NCBI GenBank assembly: GCA_001466705.2
Contig: LATX02000213.1
Location: 1-64,000, forward strand
Origin: Moniliophthora roreri
Taxonomy: Eukaryota; Basidiomycota; Agaricomycetes; Agaricales; Marasmiaceae
Direction: 5' to 3'
DNA: 64,000 bases
In this document: positions 22,179 through 35,236 of the stretch, one piece after another
How positions within the stretch are numbered: position 1 is the stretch's first letter
How the letters are laid out: each line of letters begins with the position of its first letter
Notes under the pieces: model-generated
Seen by the model: only the letters and a program-made list of their open reading frames with translations
The model's database searches: none
What the model was told of the DNA's origin: nothing
Made by a program: the position numbers and the translations under genes

Positions 22179-24148
22179 TACAGACACATGAAAACAGCTG
22201 TTGACTCGCCGTTCATAGCGCATGGAAGGCCAACCAGAATCGCCGATATGACCGACCCGAAAGACTCCGAGCTTTTCTTGATATTTTACTTATCCTCGGC
22301 GTCGCGGAAGCCTTGTTCTTGGACGTGTAACAGTACTATAGCTGTGACACCAATACTACCTTGTATATCATCTCGTGCTTTGACACTTTCTCCTGTCCAG
22401 ATCTAAGCTCGAGTCGCAAGGTAAGGGCTTCCCAACGGACTGACACATCACGTTCGCATATACAGATGTTGCGCTGTAAACCACCATGAAACCACTTTCC
22501 GGTACTGCTGCTCCCGAAGACATCCACTGTATTAGGATCATGCGCAAGGTACTCATTGGCGGGCTCAGCATCGAAGCAGTTATGCGCTCTTTGGTGCTTA
22601 TAGGTACCTCACTGGTACCTCTCGTCAGTTTGATATACTTTGTTATCTGATTTGATTCGTTGACATTTTTAGAGGCGTTGCCGTGACGAAGATCAGCAAG
22701 GGTTCGAATAACAAAAGGGTATGTTCGACTCCAAAATGTGAAAATTTTTCTCATCTAAACTGGTAGTTCTGGGAAAGGCGCAAGCGACAGGGATTAGGGC
22801 AGCAGAGCAGAATGAGACCAACATTAATGACGATATCAGCATTCCAGCTACCAGACGGTCACCGACACGAACGGGAAGAGAGTTGAGGGTGCATTCGTCG
22901 AGTGGTACGTGTCAATAGCGTTCTTATTATCTCTCTGTCACTGTGTTTACCTCGTTGTGGCATAGCTAATCTATTCACTGTCGTTTGACTCCCGGCGCGG
23001 ACGGACCCGCAAACCTGCCTACCGAACATCTCAGTACTCTTACTCTCAAGGCGAACTAGTAACGAAGATTACCAAAAATTTGAAGTCCTCGGTACGGTCA
23101 TGTCCAAACTTGCGTAAAATTTTTGCACTGATCTGCTGATTGGTAACGGTTTGCAAAGCTCCACTTTATCGGCGTGAGCTAAGCAGCACCTTCTATGGAT
23201 TGAGTTGCGGCAGGACTGACATGGACAGGAGCACTCCGGCCCCCACTCCCACACCGACAGGAATTGAGTCTTGGAGTGGCTCACAGCGAGGTATCGCTGG
23301 TCATTATTCGGTATGTTTCAAAAACCGACTTCGGCCTTTGATGTCCATCGCCGACTCAACTCTCGCCGTTGCAGTATGATGAGCCATTTTTTGATCAATT
23401 GCAAGGGTGTCGCTGCCAAGGTACCTCCGTGAACAACGTGATCGATGGGGAAATATCCGAGCCATCCACCAGTAACCAGTACGAACCTCGTGCACTGAAT
23501 GGAAGATTAGTCTACCCGTCCGTTGTCCCTTGGACGGCTGTTTGGCAACACGCTTATTCTGTAGGCTGTCCTTGCTCAGATTTACGTGTGCTATACATTG
23601 CAGATCGTCCAGCAACCTTGCAGCAACTCTACCTGGTGTCGTTAAATATCCGCTGGACTTGATACAAGTAGAATGGGCGCCACTAAATGTTGATATATCT
23701 ACATTTGGTCTGATGTTTTTGGGCTCGCATTGCGAGGCATCTCTTTGGACACTAAATATAATGAATGGTAGTTGGAAATTCGTTGCGCCACTGTCGCTGC
23801 TTTTAGTAAACCTTAATGCCCCCATTGGGCCATTTGAAAGACGTGATTTGGGAGTGGAATGAGGACCTTTTTGTGGACGTTATAGGAGAATTCAACGTTC
23901 CCATCAAATTGTGCCCATCGCGCCCAGGGCATGGGACGTTACGTGATGCGTCACATTTGACGGTTTATAACAACTCAACCCAAACTTTCATCCTCCCCAA
24001 CTCCACCTTTCTCTTCTCTTCCCTTTTTCTCTCCCATTCTCTCTCGTATCTCGCTTATATATTCGCTGGGATTCAATCTCATCTAACTCTCGGACAAACT
24101 TTACGCAAAAACCAGAAATTTTTCCTTGCTCTTGTCATTGCATTCCCT
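22179..24148. other. Mostly unassigned region between the SRA gene and CDK1
   Basis: Nearly 2 kb. I recognise no domain in either strand. It must contain the SRA 3' UTR and the CDK1 promoter (pyrimidine-rich 23990-24060 just upstream of CDK1). One weak spliced candidate is listed separately. Confidence 0.4.
23221..23662 (+). CDS. Weak candidate: hypothetical 125-aa protein
   Basis: Two open segments join in frame across a plausible 64-bp GT-AG intron (23311-23374): 23221-23310, starting MDRSTPAPTPTPTG, and 23375-23662, starting YDEPFFDQLQGCRCQ. No known domain is visible. It could also be a 3' exon of a gene that I cannot follow upstream, or chance. Confidence 0.25.
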
Positions 24149-25867
<1,719 letters not shown>

Positions 25868-26409
25868 TCGAGGTCGCGAGTTTTATTGTGGATGAACTCC
25901 TAATTTCTCTTACGACGCCCATGTCCCTTTCACTCCGTCTTCGTTCATTTCGCTATCGTTTGCTGCTGTCCTATGTATGTCTCTGGAATCATTTTCGAGA
26001 CGAACTATCTTAATATATCGCGGCTAGTTGTTTCACTTCATCTTTATCCCTCGTTCACATTGTCATATCAAGCATTCTCCTGCAAATCATCCTTCATCAT
26101 CGTATATAACATACTCATTCCCATACCGTACACCTAACCACGTATTTCCTCGAACGTTTAATAGTCCCGTCCACGCCGGATATCCGTGGTGTAGCCGATG
26201 TTTCCTTAGGTGTTTTCTGTCAATGTAACGTTGCGTTTGTCATTCTCTTTCCCTATGTTGTATGTACCAAACAGCACCATCTCTTTTTTTTTCCACTTGT
26301 ATATTGCGCTCGCGCTGCGGGGTTTACAAGAAACACCAAGCAAAATTTTCTATGTCGACAACACTTGTATTGATACATTACTTTCCTGACCTTGATGATC
26401 TGCTCTACA
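25868..26409. other. Convergent 3' flanks of CDK1 and SHP1
   Basis: About 540 bp of T/C-rich sequence between two facing stop codons. It is expected to hold both 3' UTRs. No gene seen. Confidence 0.6.
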
Positions 26410-27901
26410 TCACGCATCATCCCACCTTTGCACTACAACACTATTCTTCAGTCCAGCGGCCTCTATAGTCGCACTATTGTCGTCAAGGACACGGTTCGGG
26501 AAGGTGGTGGCGATAGTATAGGGTCGCGTGAGGTTCTCAGGGCGCGAACTGTGAAACGCGAATCAGTTTTTTCGTGATTTTCGGATTGCAACATCATATA
26601 TGGCAACTTACGCGTTGATAAAGTTCCTGAGATCAAGGACTGTGTGCGTCAAATTCACCCTGCAAACCATTCTAGTCCCATCAGCCAATCTGATCTGGAC
26701 ACTCGTCATGGGCTGCGTTTGGTCGACTTCAAACTTGGTAGCGACGCTCTGTTTTTCGGTAGGAGGTGTCGAAGAGGAAGAAGCACCTCCAGTAGTAAAA
26801 GATCCAGGGAAGGAGCCAGGCATACTAGTGCTGGATGCTCCAGCACCGCCGACTTCGGGAACTGGGGCTCCAAGGCGGTTGCCAGTGCCATGGAACGTGC
26901 CACGCTTGGGAGGCACGTAGTCTTCGTTTGTGCGTTTCTGGACTCTGAGTTCAACAGGCTCTCCTGGGCGTACGTTCAAGATCGATGGAGGAGCACGTCT
27001 GTGAAGAGGACGATGAGTATCATCGAATGAGGTACAGATGCTGCCTTGCGGCGTACCCTGAGTGGATCTCAGCTAAGATAGCTTCATTATTGGGATCATC
27101 GTATCGCATGAGTTCCCCGTCCTCAACTGTGAAACCGTCTCTCCAGAAGATGAGGTGACGGATGGTCGGTTCGACTAGACGCCAGGTGAGTCTGGATGAG
27201 AGGAAGAATAAGTGAGCGCCATACCGTCCATGTTAGCGTTGGGATCGGGAATGAATGAACTCTCAACCTCATCGCTGCCCAAGGTATGTCCTCCTCCAGC
27301 GAATGCTCCAGCTTGTGTACGTTCAGGTGGTGGTCCACGTCTATTATAGAGTCAGCCAAGGTTGCTTCGCGAAGATGACATATAACGGACTCTGCCGCGC
27401 GACGTAGAAGATCCCTGACCATGTTTCCACCTGGAACACCACCCTCACCCCCGCCCCCTGGCCTACCAGGGTTCTGGACCGAAATACCACTGTTACATGT
27501 CACTTTAGTGATATTTAGGCGAATCAAAGGAATATAATCTGACCTTCTTTCTCCACCAGCAAACCAATTCTCTCCCTCATCAGGACCTCCTTCCTCGTCG
27601 GAATCGTCATGATCATGCCCTGCATGTCCACCTGGTGGCATTCTGGGTGCATCGCTTGAGGCGACGTCTCTCAGTGTACGAAGCCTAGAGCCGTTTTCTG
27701 ATGAAGATTGATTTCTAAAAAAGATTCTCAGTCATCGCAGGACTTTAGAGGGTAGGAATAGTAAACACACTCAGAGTTATTCCAGTCACCAATTCGACCA
27801 ACCCTGGGACGACTGGGCTGTCCCCATCCAGATGGCAAAGGTTGACTAGGGCCTCCGCCAAGGGGCTGTCCACCACCGCTATTATCGTTTCCGTCCGACA
27901 T
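26410..27901 (-). CDS. SHP1: p47/Shp1-type Cdc48 adaptor, SEP and UBX domains (386 aa)
   Basis: Exons 27901-27771, 27714-27544, 27489-27391, 27340-27225, 27174-27057, 26998-26612 and 26548-26410 total 1161 nt. The N-terminal part has the [17 protein letters not shown] segment typical of p47/Shp1. A SEP domain follows ([14 protein letters not shown]... to [18 protein letters not shown]). The C-terminus is a UBX fold ([22 protein letters not shown]... [10 protein letters not shown]) ending VVVQRWDDA. Such proteins recruit Cdc48/p97 to ubiquitinated substrates and to protein phosphatase 1. The UBA domain expected at the very N-terminus is not evident; the start begins with Gly/Pro-rich sequence, so an upstream exon may be missing. 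Confidence 0.93.
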
Positions 27902-28549
27902 TTTTCGACGAGATTATGAGTACAAAAGCAGGAGAAGCAGAGACGCGAGGGGCCGCGTCATGCAGGGTCTCTGAAGATGGAAATATGTTCTCACCGGCGT
28001 TCATCTTCGACTTGTTTGTAGACTTACTGGTGCGTTCTTACTTTCCTGGAATTGTCTAATCAACAGGCTCCGGAGAAACTGTCTGGGTAGTTCTTGGCTC
28101 ATCCGATCTTATAGAGACAAATATGGCTGTATTGAGCGGAAGAAATACGCGAGTATCGGCTGGATTTGTTGCTCCTAGTGACACAAGATTCTTTGGGATC
28201 GGGGAAAGCTCGCTTTCTCGTAAATGCTGGCTGATGTTATAGACGGCTGGACCTCAATACAAGTTATCGTCTGGGCGGGAAAGAAGGGCGGATCTCCGGA
28301 GAGAATCTCCGTTTCTCCATCATTCTTGTTTAAAACACCGTGGTTACCAGGTAAGTATCGCCCTCATTTGGCGGAAATCTCGTAGCACAAAAGGCCCTCA
28401 ACCTTCATCTCATTCATTCAAAAGATGAATGCCAGGGATACCCGGTGCTGCTGTGATCGAGCGTGTGGAGTTTCCGACTATCGCATCAAGATCAGGGAAT
28501 GGAGTGCAGTTCGTTACAAGTAAAGGGAGTCTATTCAGGTCCTTACGTC
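27902..28549. other. Upstream region of SHP1
   Basis: No gene identified. The first ~150 bp should contain the SHP1 5' UTR and promoter. Beyond 28430 faint similarity to the 7-TM gene family may begin but cannot be aligned with certainty. Confidence 0.4.
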
Positions 28550-29721
28550 TCTGCTAAGCTCTCGAGGATTTCGACATCCCGCGAATTCGTCCACGGCGTT
28601 GTGGTCGATGAATGGGTCGCAACTTCTCATGGCAACAAGGGGGGTTTTCCGTCAAGTTTCCGAAACTGAGCTTGCAAGATAGGACTTCACAGCTCCATTT
28701 AGATATAGTTGGTTTTGGATCGCTTATGGAAACCCTGTTTCTATCCAATGTGAGTCTTGGGGTGCTTTGTCTTTGGTATGTATCTTGAACATACTCGTAG
28801 ATGATCATTAGAGATGCAGTCATCATTTGGAGAGCATGGGTACTATGTAGAGATAGCTAGTTGCGGTACTTGGTTTACATCCCTATCGTGATGCTCTTGA
28901 TGTCATTTGGTGAGTGCGGGATTGACTGTACTCATTCGGATTTAACGACATCGAAGCGTTCGCCGTGATCGTCATAGACCGCCTTGCCACGAACGGTTAT
29001 GGTTTCGGCCAAAGTACAATTCCTGAAGGAGCAAAAGTCTGCCAATGGGGAGAGCCCATCGCATGGGGCGTATCACTTTTGACAAACATCACGTCCACTA
29101 GTCTGATTGCTATCGGGACCTAGCATGTATCAATGTCTTGTATGCTGACTTGTATTGACCAATCTCGGGACAGGCAATAAGTATCATCAATTCAACTCTA
29201 CGTCAAGGCGACTCACGCCTCAATTGAAAAACCAAAAAATCCTTGTAATCTTTGTCGATCCGGGGTTTGTATATTGCTTGTTCTGGTTACTTTTCTTCCT
29301 TTTCTCCTACCGAAACGTTTCCACTAATCGGTACCGTCCTATAGCTGAGTCAGCTCATTCTTTTCTTCGACTTTCATGGGAAATATGGTTTTGCCTCGTA
29401 CCTTCACACGTTCATAAGCACGATGGGTGATCAGATTTCGGCAAGTCTCAATGCTCATACGACCACGGGACATCAACTGAGATCATCTGAGTAGGGAGTT
29501 TACCTACCCTGATCATCATCCTCGTGTACTTGCAGCGCCGTATATCCTCCATTGCAACCATCGGCAGGCTCTCCAACATCCGAGATATGGATACTGGTGG
29601 CGTCGCAGTGACACATCAGCTCTCAACGCTGCAGTGCACACCTGGTCATGCGGATTCTAGTTTTAGTTCTAGTGGGCCTATTATCGATATCTCGGATGCC
29701 GGCGTAAAAGCGAGACTGTAA
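28550..29721 (+). pseudogene. Broken 7-TM membrane protein gene
   Basis: Clear copy of 31223-32437: recognisable pieces include SRGFRHP, MIIRDAVIIWRAWVL, IPEGAKVCQWGEPIAWG-type and the C-terminal GGVAVTHQLSTLQC with a TAA-like end near 29721. Exon 1 is not recognisable, about 35 bp are missing near 28595, and stops and frameshifts follow, including around 29120. Unlike its intact neighbour it is rich in CpG (eight in the 60 bp from 28561). It is a decayed tandem paralogue. Confidence 0.75.
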
Positions 29722-31022
29722 GATGATGAGAATCATGTCTAGCCTTTGGGCTCGCTTTGCGTACATTCTCCGTGTATTCTAACTTTCCCTCGCTTCGCCT
29801 TGTGTAATTATAACTTGTCACAATTACTATCTTTGCTATCCTCGCCTCATATCTTGGAGGCGAGCTCATATTATGGCTCGTCACGGCCGCGTGAGCTACC
29901 GTACCCTTCGTGTATACAGAAGGAGTACGTTTCGTACGGTTCGAAATCAGTAAGGGGAGGAAATTCATTCGAAACTCGAGCCTTTGGTACTGAGAGCGCT
30001 GGGAACATGTATGGGCGCTTGCTAGGCGGAACGAAAATCAATTTCACACGGTTGTTGCCCATGCTATGTACTCTTCTCCGTCAAATGCGAAAGCTCTACT
30101 TTTTAGCTTGGTTCCTTCCACGAACAAGTACTTCAAAGGTATCCAGATGTCCTCTAGGAGCGTCAAGCTCCCGTTCCAAAGGCAATAAAGGATGGCATCT
30201 GTAGCGGGTATTGTGTAAGTCTCAAACTCGTTGCTCAGTACTTTCCTGTCCAAAAGATGTTCTCTTTAAAATCAGCATTATTTTCTCTCGCTTCGCGTTT
30301 TTGCTGACTATAGACACCATGGATCAGTACTTCAGTGATCACCTGATATTCGAGGTGATGGTCAATGTTTCGACTCCTCTTCGGATCCAATCCTGAGGCT
30401 GTAATTGAATCCGATCAACAGATAGTAGCCTTGGGACAGAGTCCCAGGTTGCTGATCTCGAAAAAAAAGAGCCTATGCGGGTCATTTTCTGTTCGTCAAA
30501 CCGTAATTCTTGAGATTGTTGATGTACACTTGCCATAGTGATTGCCCTTTTGCTGTGGGGTCTACAGGCCAACGGGCTCTCATTGAAACTGGTAGGTATG
30601 TTTAGCTCATTCTATTCATGAAGCTAGAAACATCTGATGTTTTGAAGAGTGATATCCGTGAAAAGTTTCACCTTTCGGGTGCTTCGGTCTTCTCGTTCAC
30701 CTCACCTGCAAGGATATCATGAACACAAGGGTTAGGAATTTTACTTTTGATCAGGGGGGGATTGCTTGATCCAAGAAGATGTCTACATGGTAAGTCTTCC
30801 ATCCTTTGCTGTGGGGTTTACAGGAAGGAGATATTGATAACTCGCTTGCCATGAACACAGGAATATCAAGATGAAAAATGATCATCTCCTGTATCCTTTG
30901 TGGTGTTAATTTGCTGCCTATCCCCCATTAGTAGTAAGATGCATATTTCTGGACCTTGAGATACTAGTTAAATAAGCCTCTGAGTTGGCAAGGGAATTCC
31001 AACACCCTCCTTTCCTCCTTCT
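29722..31022. other. Spacer between 7-TM pseudogene and 7-TM gene
   Basis: No gene supported. A short sequence of about 20 bp, TTGCTGTGGGG(T)YTACAGG, occurs at about 30551 and again at about 30808. CpG becomes rare from about 30730 onward, so the CpG-poor block starts upstream of the 7-TM start codon. Confidence 0.4.
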
Positions 31023-32437
31023 ATGTCAGCTGAAACCCCAGTGAGTAAACAGGTCCAAGCAGATGTCCTTGACAGTCTTGGTGGCTTTCTTGTCAGGGCT
31101 GCTGTTGGGGCAGTATGTGAGACTGGATTCTGGGCAATCTATCTTATCTTGTTTTCATTTGCATTGAAAATTCAAATGTAGGTCTCTTCTCCTTATGTGA
31201 AACCATGCCATGATGCTCATTTCATTAGCTCTCGTGGATTTCGACACCCTGCAAATGTTGTTATGACATTTGTGACAGCCACCTTGTTTGCCACGTCTAC
31301 AGCATTGTGGTCAATGAACTTGGCTGTGTTATTCATAGCTATACGTGGCTTTTTTACAAAGTATCCAAATCTCAGCTTGTACAATAGATTTGTGCAGCTT
31401 GATTTTGATATACTTCCATTTTCACTGCCTATGGAGGCTCTGTTTATGTCTAATGTGTGTTTTTGAGTATCTGTATCTTGATTCTGATGACTCATATTGC
31501 CTGCAGATGATAATTGGAGATGCAGTAGTAATTTGGAGAGCTTGGATTCTCTGCAAAAATAGTTGGCTGCAGACATTGGTTTACATCCCTATGGTGACAC
31601 TCTTGGTATCCTTTGGTGAGTGTAACATACTATTTTGCAGTGAAAGGTGGTTTAACTATGTAACAGCTTTTTTTGTAATTGACTTGAACTGCCTTGCAGC
31701 AAGTGGCTATGGTATTGAATCAAGTGCCATTCCAGAGGGATCAAAGGTCTGCCAGTGGGGAGAGGCAATTGCATGGGGCATATCACTTTTGACAAATGTT
31801 ATCTCAACAACCCTTATTGCTACCAGAACCTGGTATGATTCAATGTATTCCATGTATTCCCTTAAGCTGATCCACTGTGGGGTAGGCAATACCGCATGTT
31901 CTTGCATCAAGGGAATTCTCAGATCAGCTCACAAAGCCAAAGGATCATGGTGATCCTTGTTGAATCAGGATTTGCATACTGCTTATTCTGGGTATGTTTT
32001 TCCCCTAGCAATAGCTCTCTGCTTATCAACATCTTATAGCTATCTCAACTTGTTCTCTTTTTTCAATTTGACAATGATACTCCTGGTGCATATGTTTATG
32101 CATTTTTGAGCACTATGGGTGATCAGATTTCAGTGAGTCTCAATGCACATACAACCACAGGGCATCACTGAAATTATCTGAGTAGGGAGTTTACCCTACC
32201 ATAATCATCATTCTTGTCTACTTGCAGCGCAGTATATCTGATGCTACAACCATTGGCAAGCTCTCTAATATCCAAGATATGAACACTGGTGGTGGCACAG
32301 TGACACATCAGCTTTCAACACTGCAGTGTGCAACTGGCCATGCAGATTCTAGTTTTACTTCCAGCGGGCCTGATATCTCAGAGTCTGATGTCACTGCCAA
32401 AGTGAAACTGCAAGAAGACGAGAATGACAGTGTCTAG
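31023..32437 (+). CDS. Seven-transmembrane-type membrane protein (354 aa), CpG-depleted gene
   Basis: Exons 31023-31177, 31229-31454, 31507-31615, 31667-31832, 31928-31991, 32040-32132 and 32186-32437 join to 1065 nt with no internal stop. Hydrophobic segments include AIYLILFSFALKI, VVMTFVTATLFATS, TLVYIPMVTLLVSFG, AWGISLLTNVISTTLIA, VILVESGFAYCLFW and YPTIIIILVYL. The conserved IIGDAVVIWRAW block is typical of a large uncharacterised 7-TM family of Agaricomycetes, often called GPCR-like. The cytosolic tail is Ser/Thr/Asp-rich. Only eight CpG dinucleotides occur in 1415 bp, which is quite unlike neighbouring genes. The splice site before exon 5 (31928) is the least certain junction. Ligand and function unknown. 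Confidence 0.75.
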
Positions 32438-32683
32438 CCATAACTAGGTTACTCTTTTTGTTATGCTTGTTTAAATACTCATCCATGGCTGGCTATTGGT
32501 GAATTCTTTTGCACTTTCCACATTACACTTCCAGAGTCCGATCAAAGCCTCACCGAGAGCCGCCTTCTGGGCGCTACTTTTTTCCCAGGCGTCAAACACT
32601 TGTCAAATGAAAACCTCCCGTTCCGCACTTAAAAGCCTGCTTTTCAGCACGAAAATAATTACATCTTTCACCAAAAGTTCTTC

Positions 32684-32690
32684 AAAAAAA
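32684..32690 (-). terminator. RNA polymerase III terminator of tRNA-His
   Basis: A run of seven T on the transcribed strand, beginning 3 nt after the tRNA discriminator base; a classical Pol III stop. Confidence 0.8.
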
Positions 32691-32692
32691 CT

Positions 32693-32794
32693 TGTCCCCA
32701 GGGAGATTCGAGCTCCCGTCCCCACGGGTTTGTTTTTCGAGCTTAGTAAGCTCGAAACCACAACGTGATGATCTAACCACTAATCGATGAGGAC
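32693..32794 (-). tRNA. tRNA-His (anticodon GTG) with 30-nt intron
   Basis: A full cloverleaf can be drawn: acceptor stem GTCCTCA/TGGGGAC, D arm around GATTAGTGGTTAGATC, anticodon stem TCACG/CGTGG with loop TTGTGG..C, T stem GGGAG/CTCCC with loop CTCGAAT, discriminator A. The mature length is 72 nt. A 30-nt intron sits after position 37, the canonical place, and contains a near-perfect hairpin of 11 bp (TTTCGAGCTTA with TAAGCTCGAAA). The D-arm start resembles other eukaryotic tRNA-His genes. T54 is replaced by C, a mild departure from the B box. Confidence 0.88.
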
Positions 32795-33257
32795 TTCGTA
32801 TATTATCTATATCGTACCTATTATATGGGCATAGTCGGAAGCTCTACTACGCATTCCTTTACTAGTACGTCACGAGCCTCCTCCTTTAGCACCACCTGCT
32901 GACCTCAGAATCATATTAAACATGTACTAATTGCGGCCAAGCTCTTGGGCCTATGGCTCATTGATTTTCTGCTCGATGCGGATGCATATGTCGGATATGG
33001 AATGCCGGTGGCAGGCGGCATCAGTAAAATGACAGGCATTTACGTTCTCTAGTGGAGGAGCTGAGAAAGTAGTTGTCGTTTTTCTGTTATAGTATGGCTT
33101 AGATTTCGTGAACGGATGTGAAATGCTTGTGGGCGGCATCACTAGAACGACAGGCGCCTAAAGGCCTGTTGTCCACTAGCTTTCTGGTGTGTTGGAAAGA
33201 GTGTTTGGGACTTTCCGGTAGCAACTATATACACATAATGTATACAATGCGAGAAAA
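32795..33257. other. Spacer between tRNA-His and the Wss1-like gene
   Basis: About 460 bp with no gene found; it should hold the 3' UTR of the metalloprotease gene. The phrase GCGGCATCA(G/C)TA with ...GACAGGC is repeated at about 33016 and 33133. Confidence 0.4.
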
Positions 33258-35031
33258 TTAGCCTTGACCACTCCACGTCTCCTCTCCCTTCGGTGTCGCA
33301 CAAGCAGAACATGCCAAATGATCCGATTCATTCTCCCTTGTAGTCGAAGCGTTAGCATCATCTTGAAGGAACACGTACATCACTTACAATGTACACACTA
33401 GACAACTCCACCGTGACCTGACTTGCTTATGATTATCCTCTATAGGTGTAGATTTCGGCTTCGGCTTCGAGCTCAACTTGTACTGCCGACCAGGTTCCAT
33501 ACCCAAGGATTCTTGTTTTCGTGTGTGTATTTCATCTTTCACGAGACCGAGAGATTTACCCCTTGGTTGCGAGCGATCTAGTTTGGATATTTTTGCTGGT
33601 CGGGTGTCTGTACCTTTGTAGTCATTAGTCTATCGAAACAACCAAAAAGCAAATGTGCCTACCTTCATCATCTGCCTTTCGCTTCCCCATATCGTCGTCA
33701 TGCGCTGGTATAACACCCGTCTTGCCTTCTCCAGTAAAAATAAAGTCATCATCAAAGTCTCGCCATGATACCCCAGGTTTATCCGGATCAGACTCGGAAT
33801 CCAACAAAGCTTTGCGACGATCTGCGTCAGTCTCGATGAAATCAATCTCATCGTCGTCCGAGTCATCTTGGTCGGGTGCTTCAGTTTTGGGAGAAGGTCC
33901 CGCTTGCTGAGCTTGCAACATTTGCATCCGACGTTCAGCTGCCAAAGCTCGTTCCTCTCGGGCTCGTTTGCTGGAGTAGAGGTATGAGCACAATGAAAGG
34001 AGCCAAGAAGACCATGCAATACACCTCGCAGCTCGTTTACCCTTCCCAGTCCCAGTCCCAGTCCCCGAAGTATCACCATCGTTGAGAGCAATACCTTGGC
34101 CTTCAAAAGCGTATTTGGATGTCACTCGAGAACCAGGTTTTCGTTTCTTTTCGGTTTGTCTCCCGGTGTGGTTTGAGGGAATGATTTGTTTTGGACGTCT
34201 GGGGCCACCGCGTCTGGTACCTTTTTGGAAGGGCCGAGAGCGGCTTTGAGCCCCACCGCACTATGGAGTTGGAGGTTAGAAGACGATTAGAGCCACAGAT
34301 GAGTGTATACACACCATGTACTCGGGAAACTCGCCGTCATCGATGCCTTCGCCACTGACTGTAGCAGAATCTGCGAGGCGTTTTCCTGATGACCAGTAGC
34401 CTATGACAGAGGAGTCAGATAAGCCACGGGAGACCACATAGGACGCTCACCATCACCATAGTATCCTTTGTTTTGCAATTCCCGTACTTCAGTCCTGAGG
34501 CGACGCCATAAAGCCTGGAAGGCCGGGCCGTGATTCATGTGCTGGGACAAGCTTAGGAGCTGCTTGAGGGTAGCTTGAGTAGCGTGCCTACTTTGATGTG
34601 AGCGAGCTACGGGCGATATATCAGTCAGTCACGGAGAGTGCATTAAAGGCAAGCAATACGCACCTCATGACAAAGAGTGCTCATGAGCCAAGACGTCGGA
34701 AGAAAGGAGCCACCAGGTCTTCGTAGAACGAGCTCAACAGTTTCGCCGTTGTTCCAGTTTCTCCCGGCAAATACGGAATTATACTCATACTTGATTAAGA
34801 AGTATTTCATTTCTAAAGAAAATTCACAGTACACGCAACGCAACGCACCTCCTCCAAGCTGTTTATAACGAAACTATGGGCTTTCATAACTGGTCGAACT
34901 TGGGCAGCAAGAGCACGAAGGAATTGCCTGGCATTCTCCTGATCTTCCGCATTGTAAGCTGGTAATGCAGTTATGAAGTTGATATGAGAATTTGGATTTG
35001 TTTCGGTTTCGTTCAGGCGAACATGTACCAT
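33258..35031 (-). CDS. WSS1: Wss1-type WLM metalloprotease with RanBP2 zinc finger (449 aa)
   Basis: Nine exons: 35031-34849, 34789-34664, 34606-34592, 34541-34451, 34400-34315, 34260-34025, 33970-33663, 33613-33388 and 33336-33258. The WLM domain fills the first third (VHVRLNE, FAGRNWNNGETVELVLR, then HELAHIKHMNHGPAF). The zinc-binding HExxH lies across two introns: exon 2 ends at the E, the 15-nt exon 3 supplies LAHIK, exon 4 starts with H. An acidic DDSDDDEIDFIE stretch may be a SUMO-interacting motif. The end carries WSCLVC...CSAC, a RanBP2-type zinc finger, completed only by the last 51-bp intron. Wss1 proteins cleave DNA-protein crosslinks together with Cdc48 and SUMO. The gene is divergent from eIF3a. 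Confidence 0.92.
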
Positions 35032-35236
35032 GATGGTAGTAAAAGGACAAGCCGCGACGCGACCTTTGCTTGTATTTACCTGCGCCTTCTGACTTTTGTA
35101 GCGGAACCGGGCTTATGTCATCCAGAACCTAATTTTTTGAAGCAGGACGCACACGTCGTCGCACCCTCTGTGAGCATTTCAACATTTATTGCTCGATTTC
35201 CCACTGACTCTGGTCTTTCTAGATCATCAAATCAAA
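35032..35236. promoter_or_regulatory. Divergent promoter WSS1 / eIF3a
   Basis: 205 bp between two divergent start codons, hence a compact shared promoter. No TATA box seen. Confidence 0.55.

Noticed and set aside
23304..23825. 173-codon reverse open frame
   Set aside because: Composition is not protein-like, no domain, and it overlaps a better spliced forward candidate.
26600..27030. Forward open frames over SHP1
   Set aside because: They are antisense shadows of the SEP/UBX exons.
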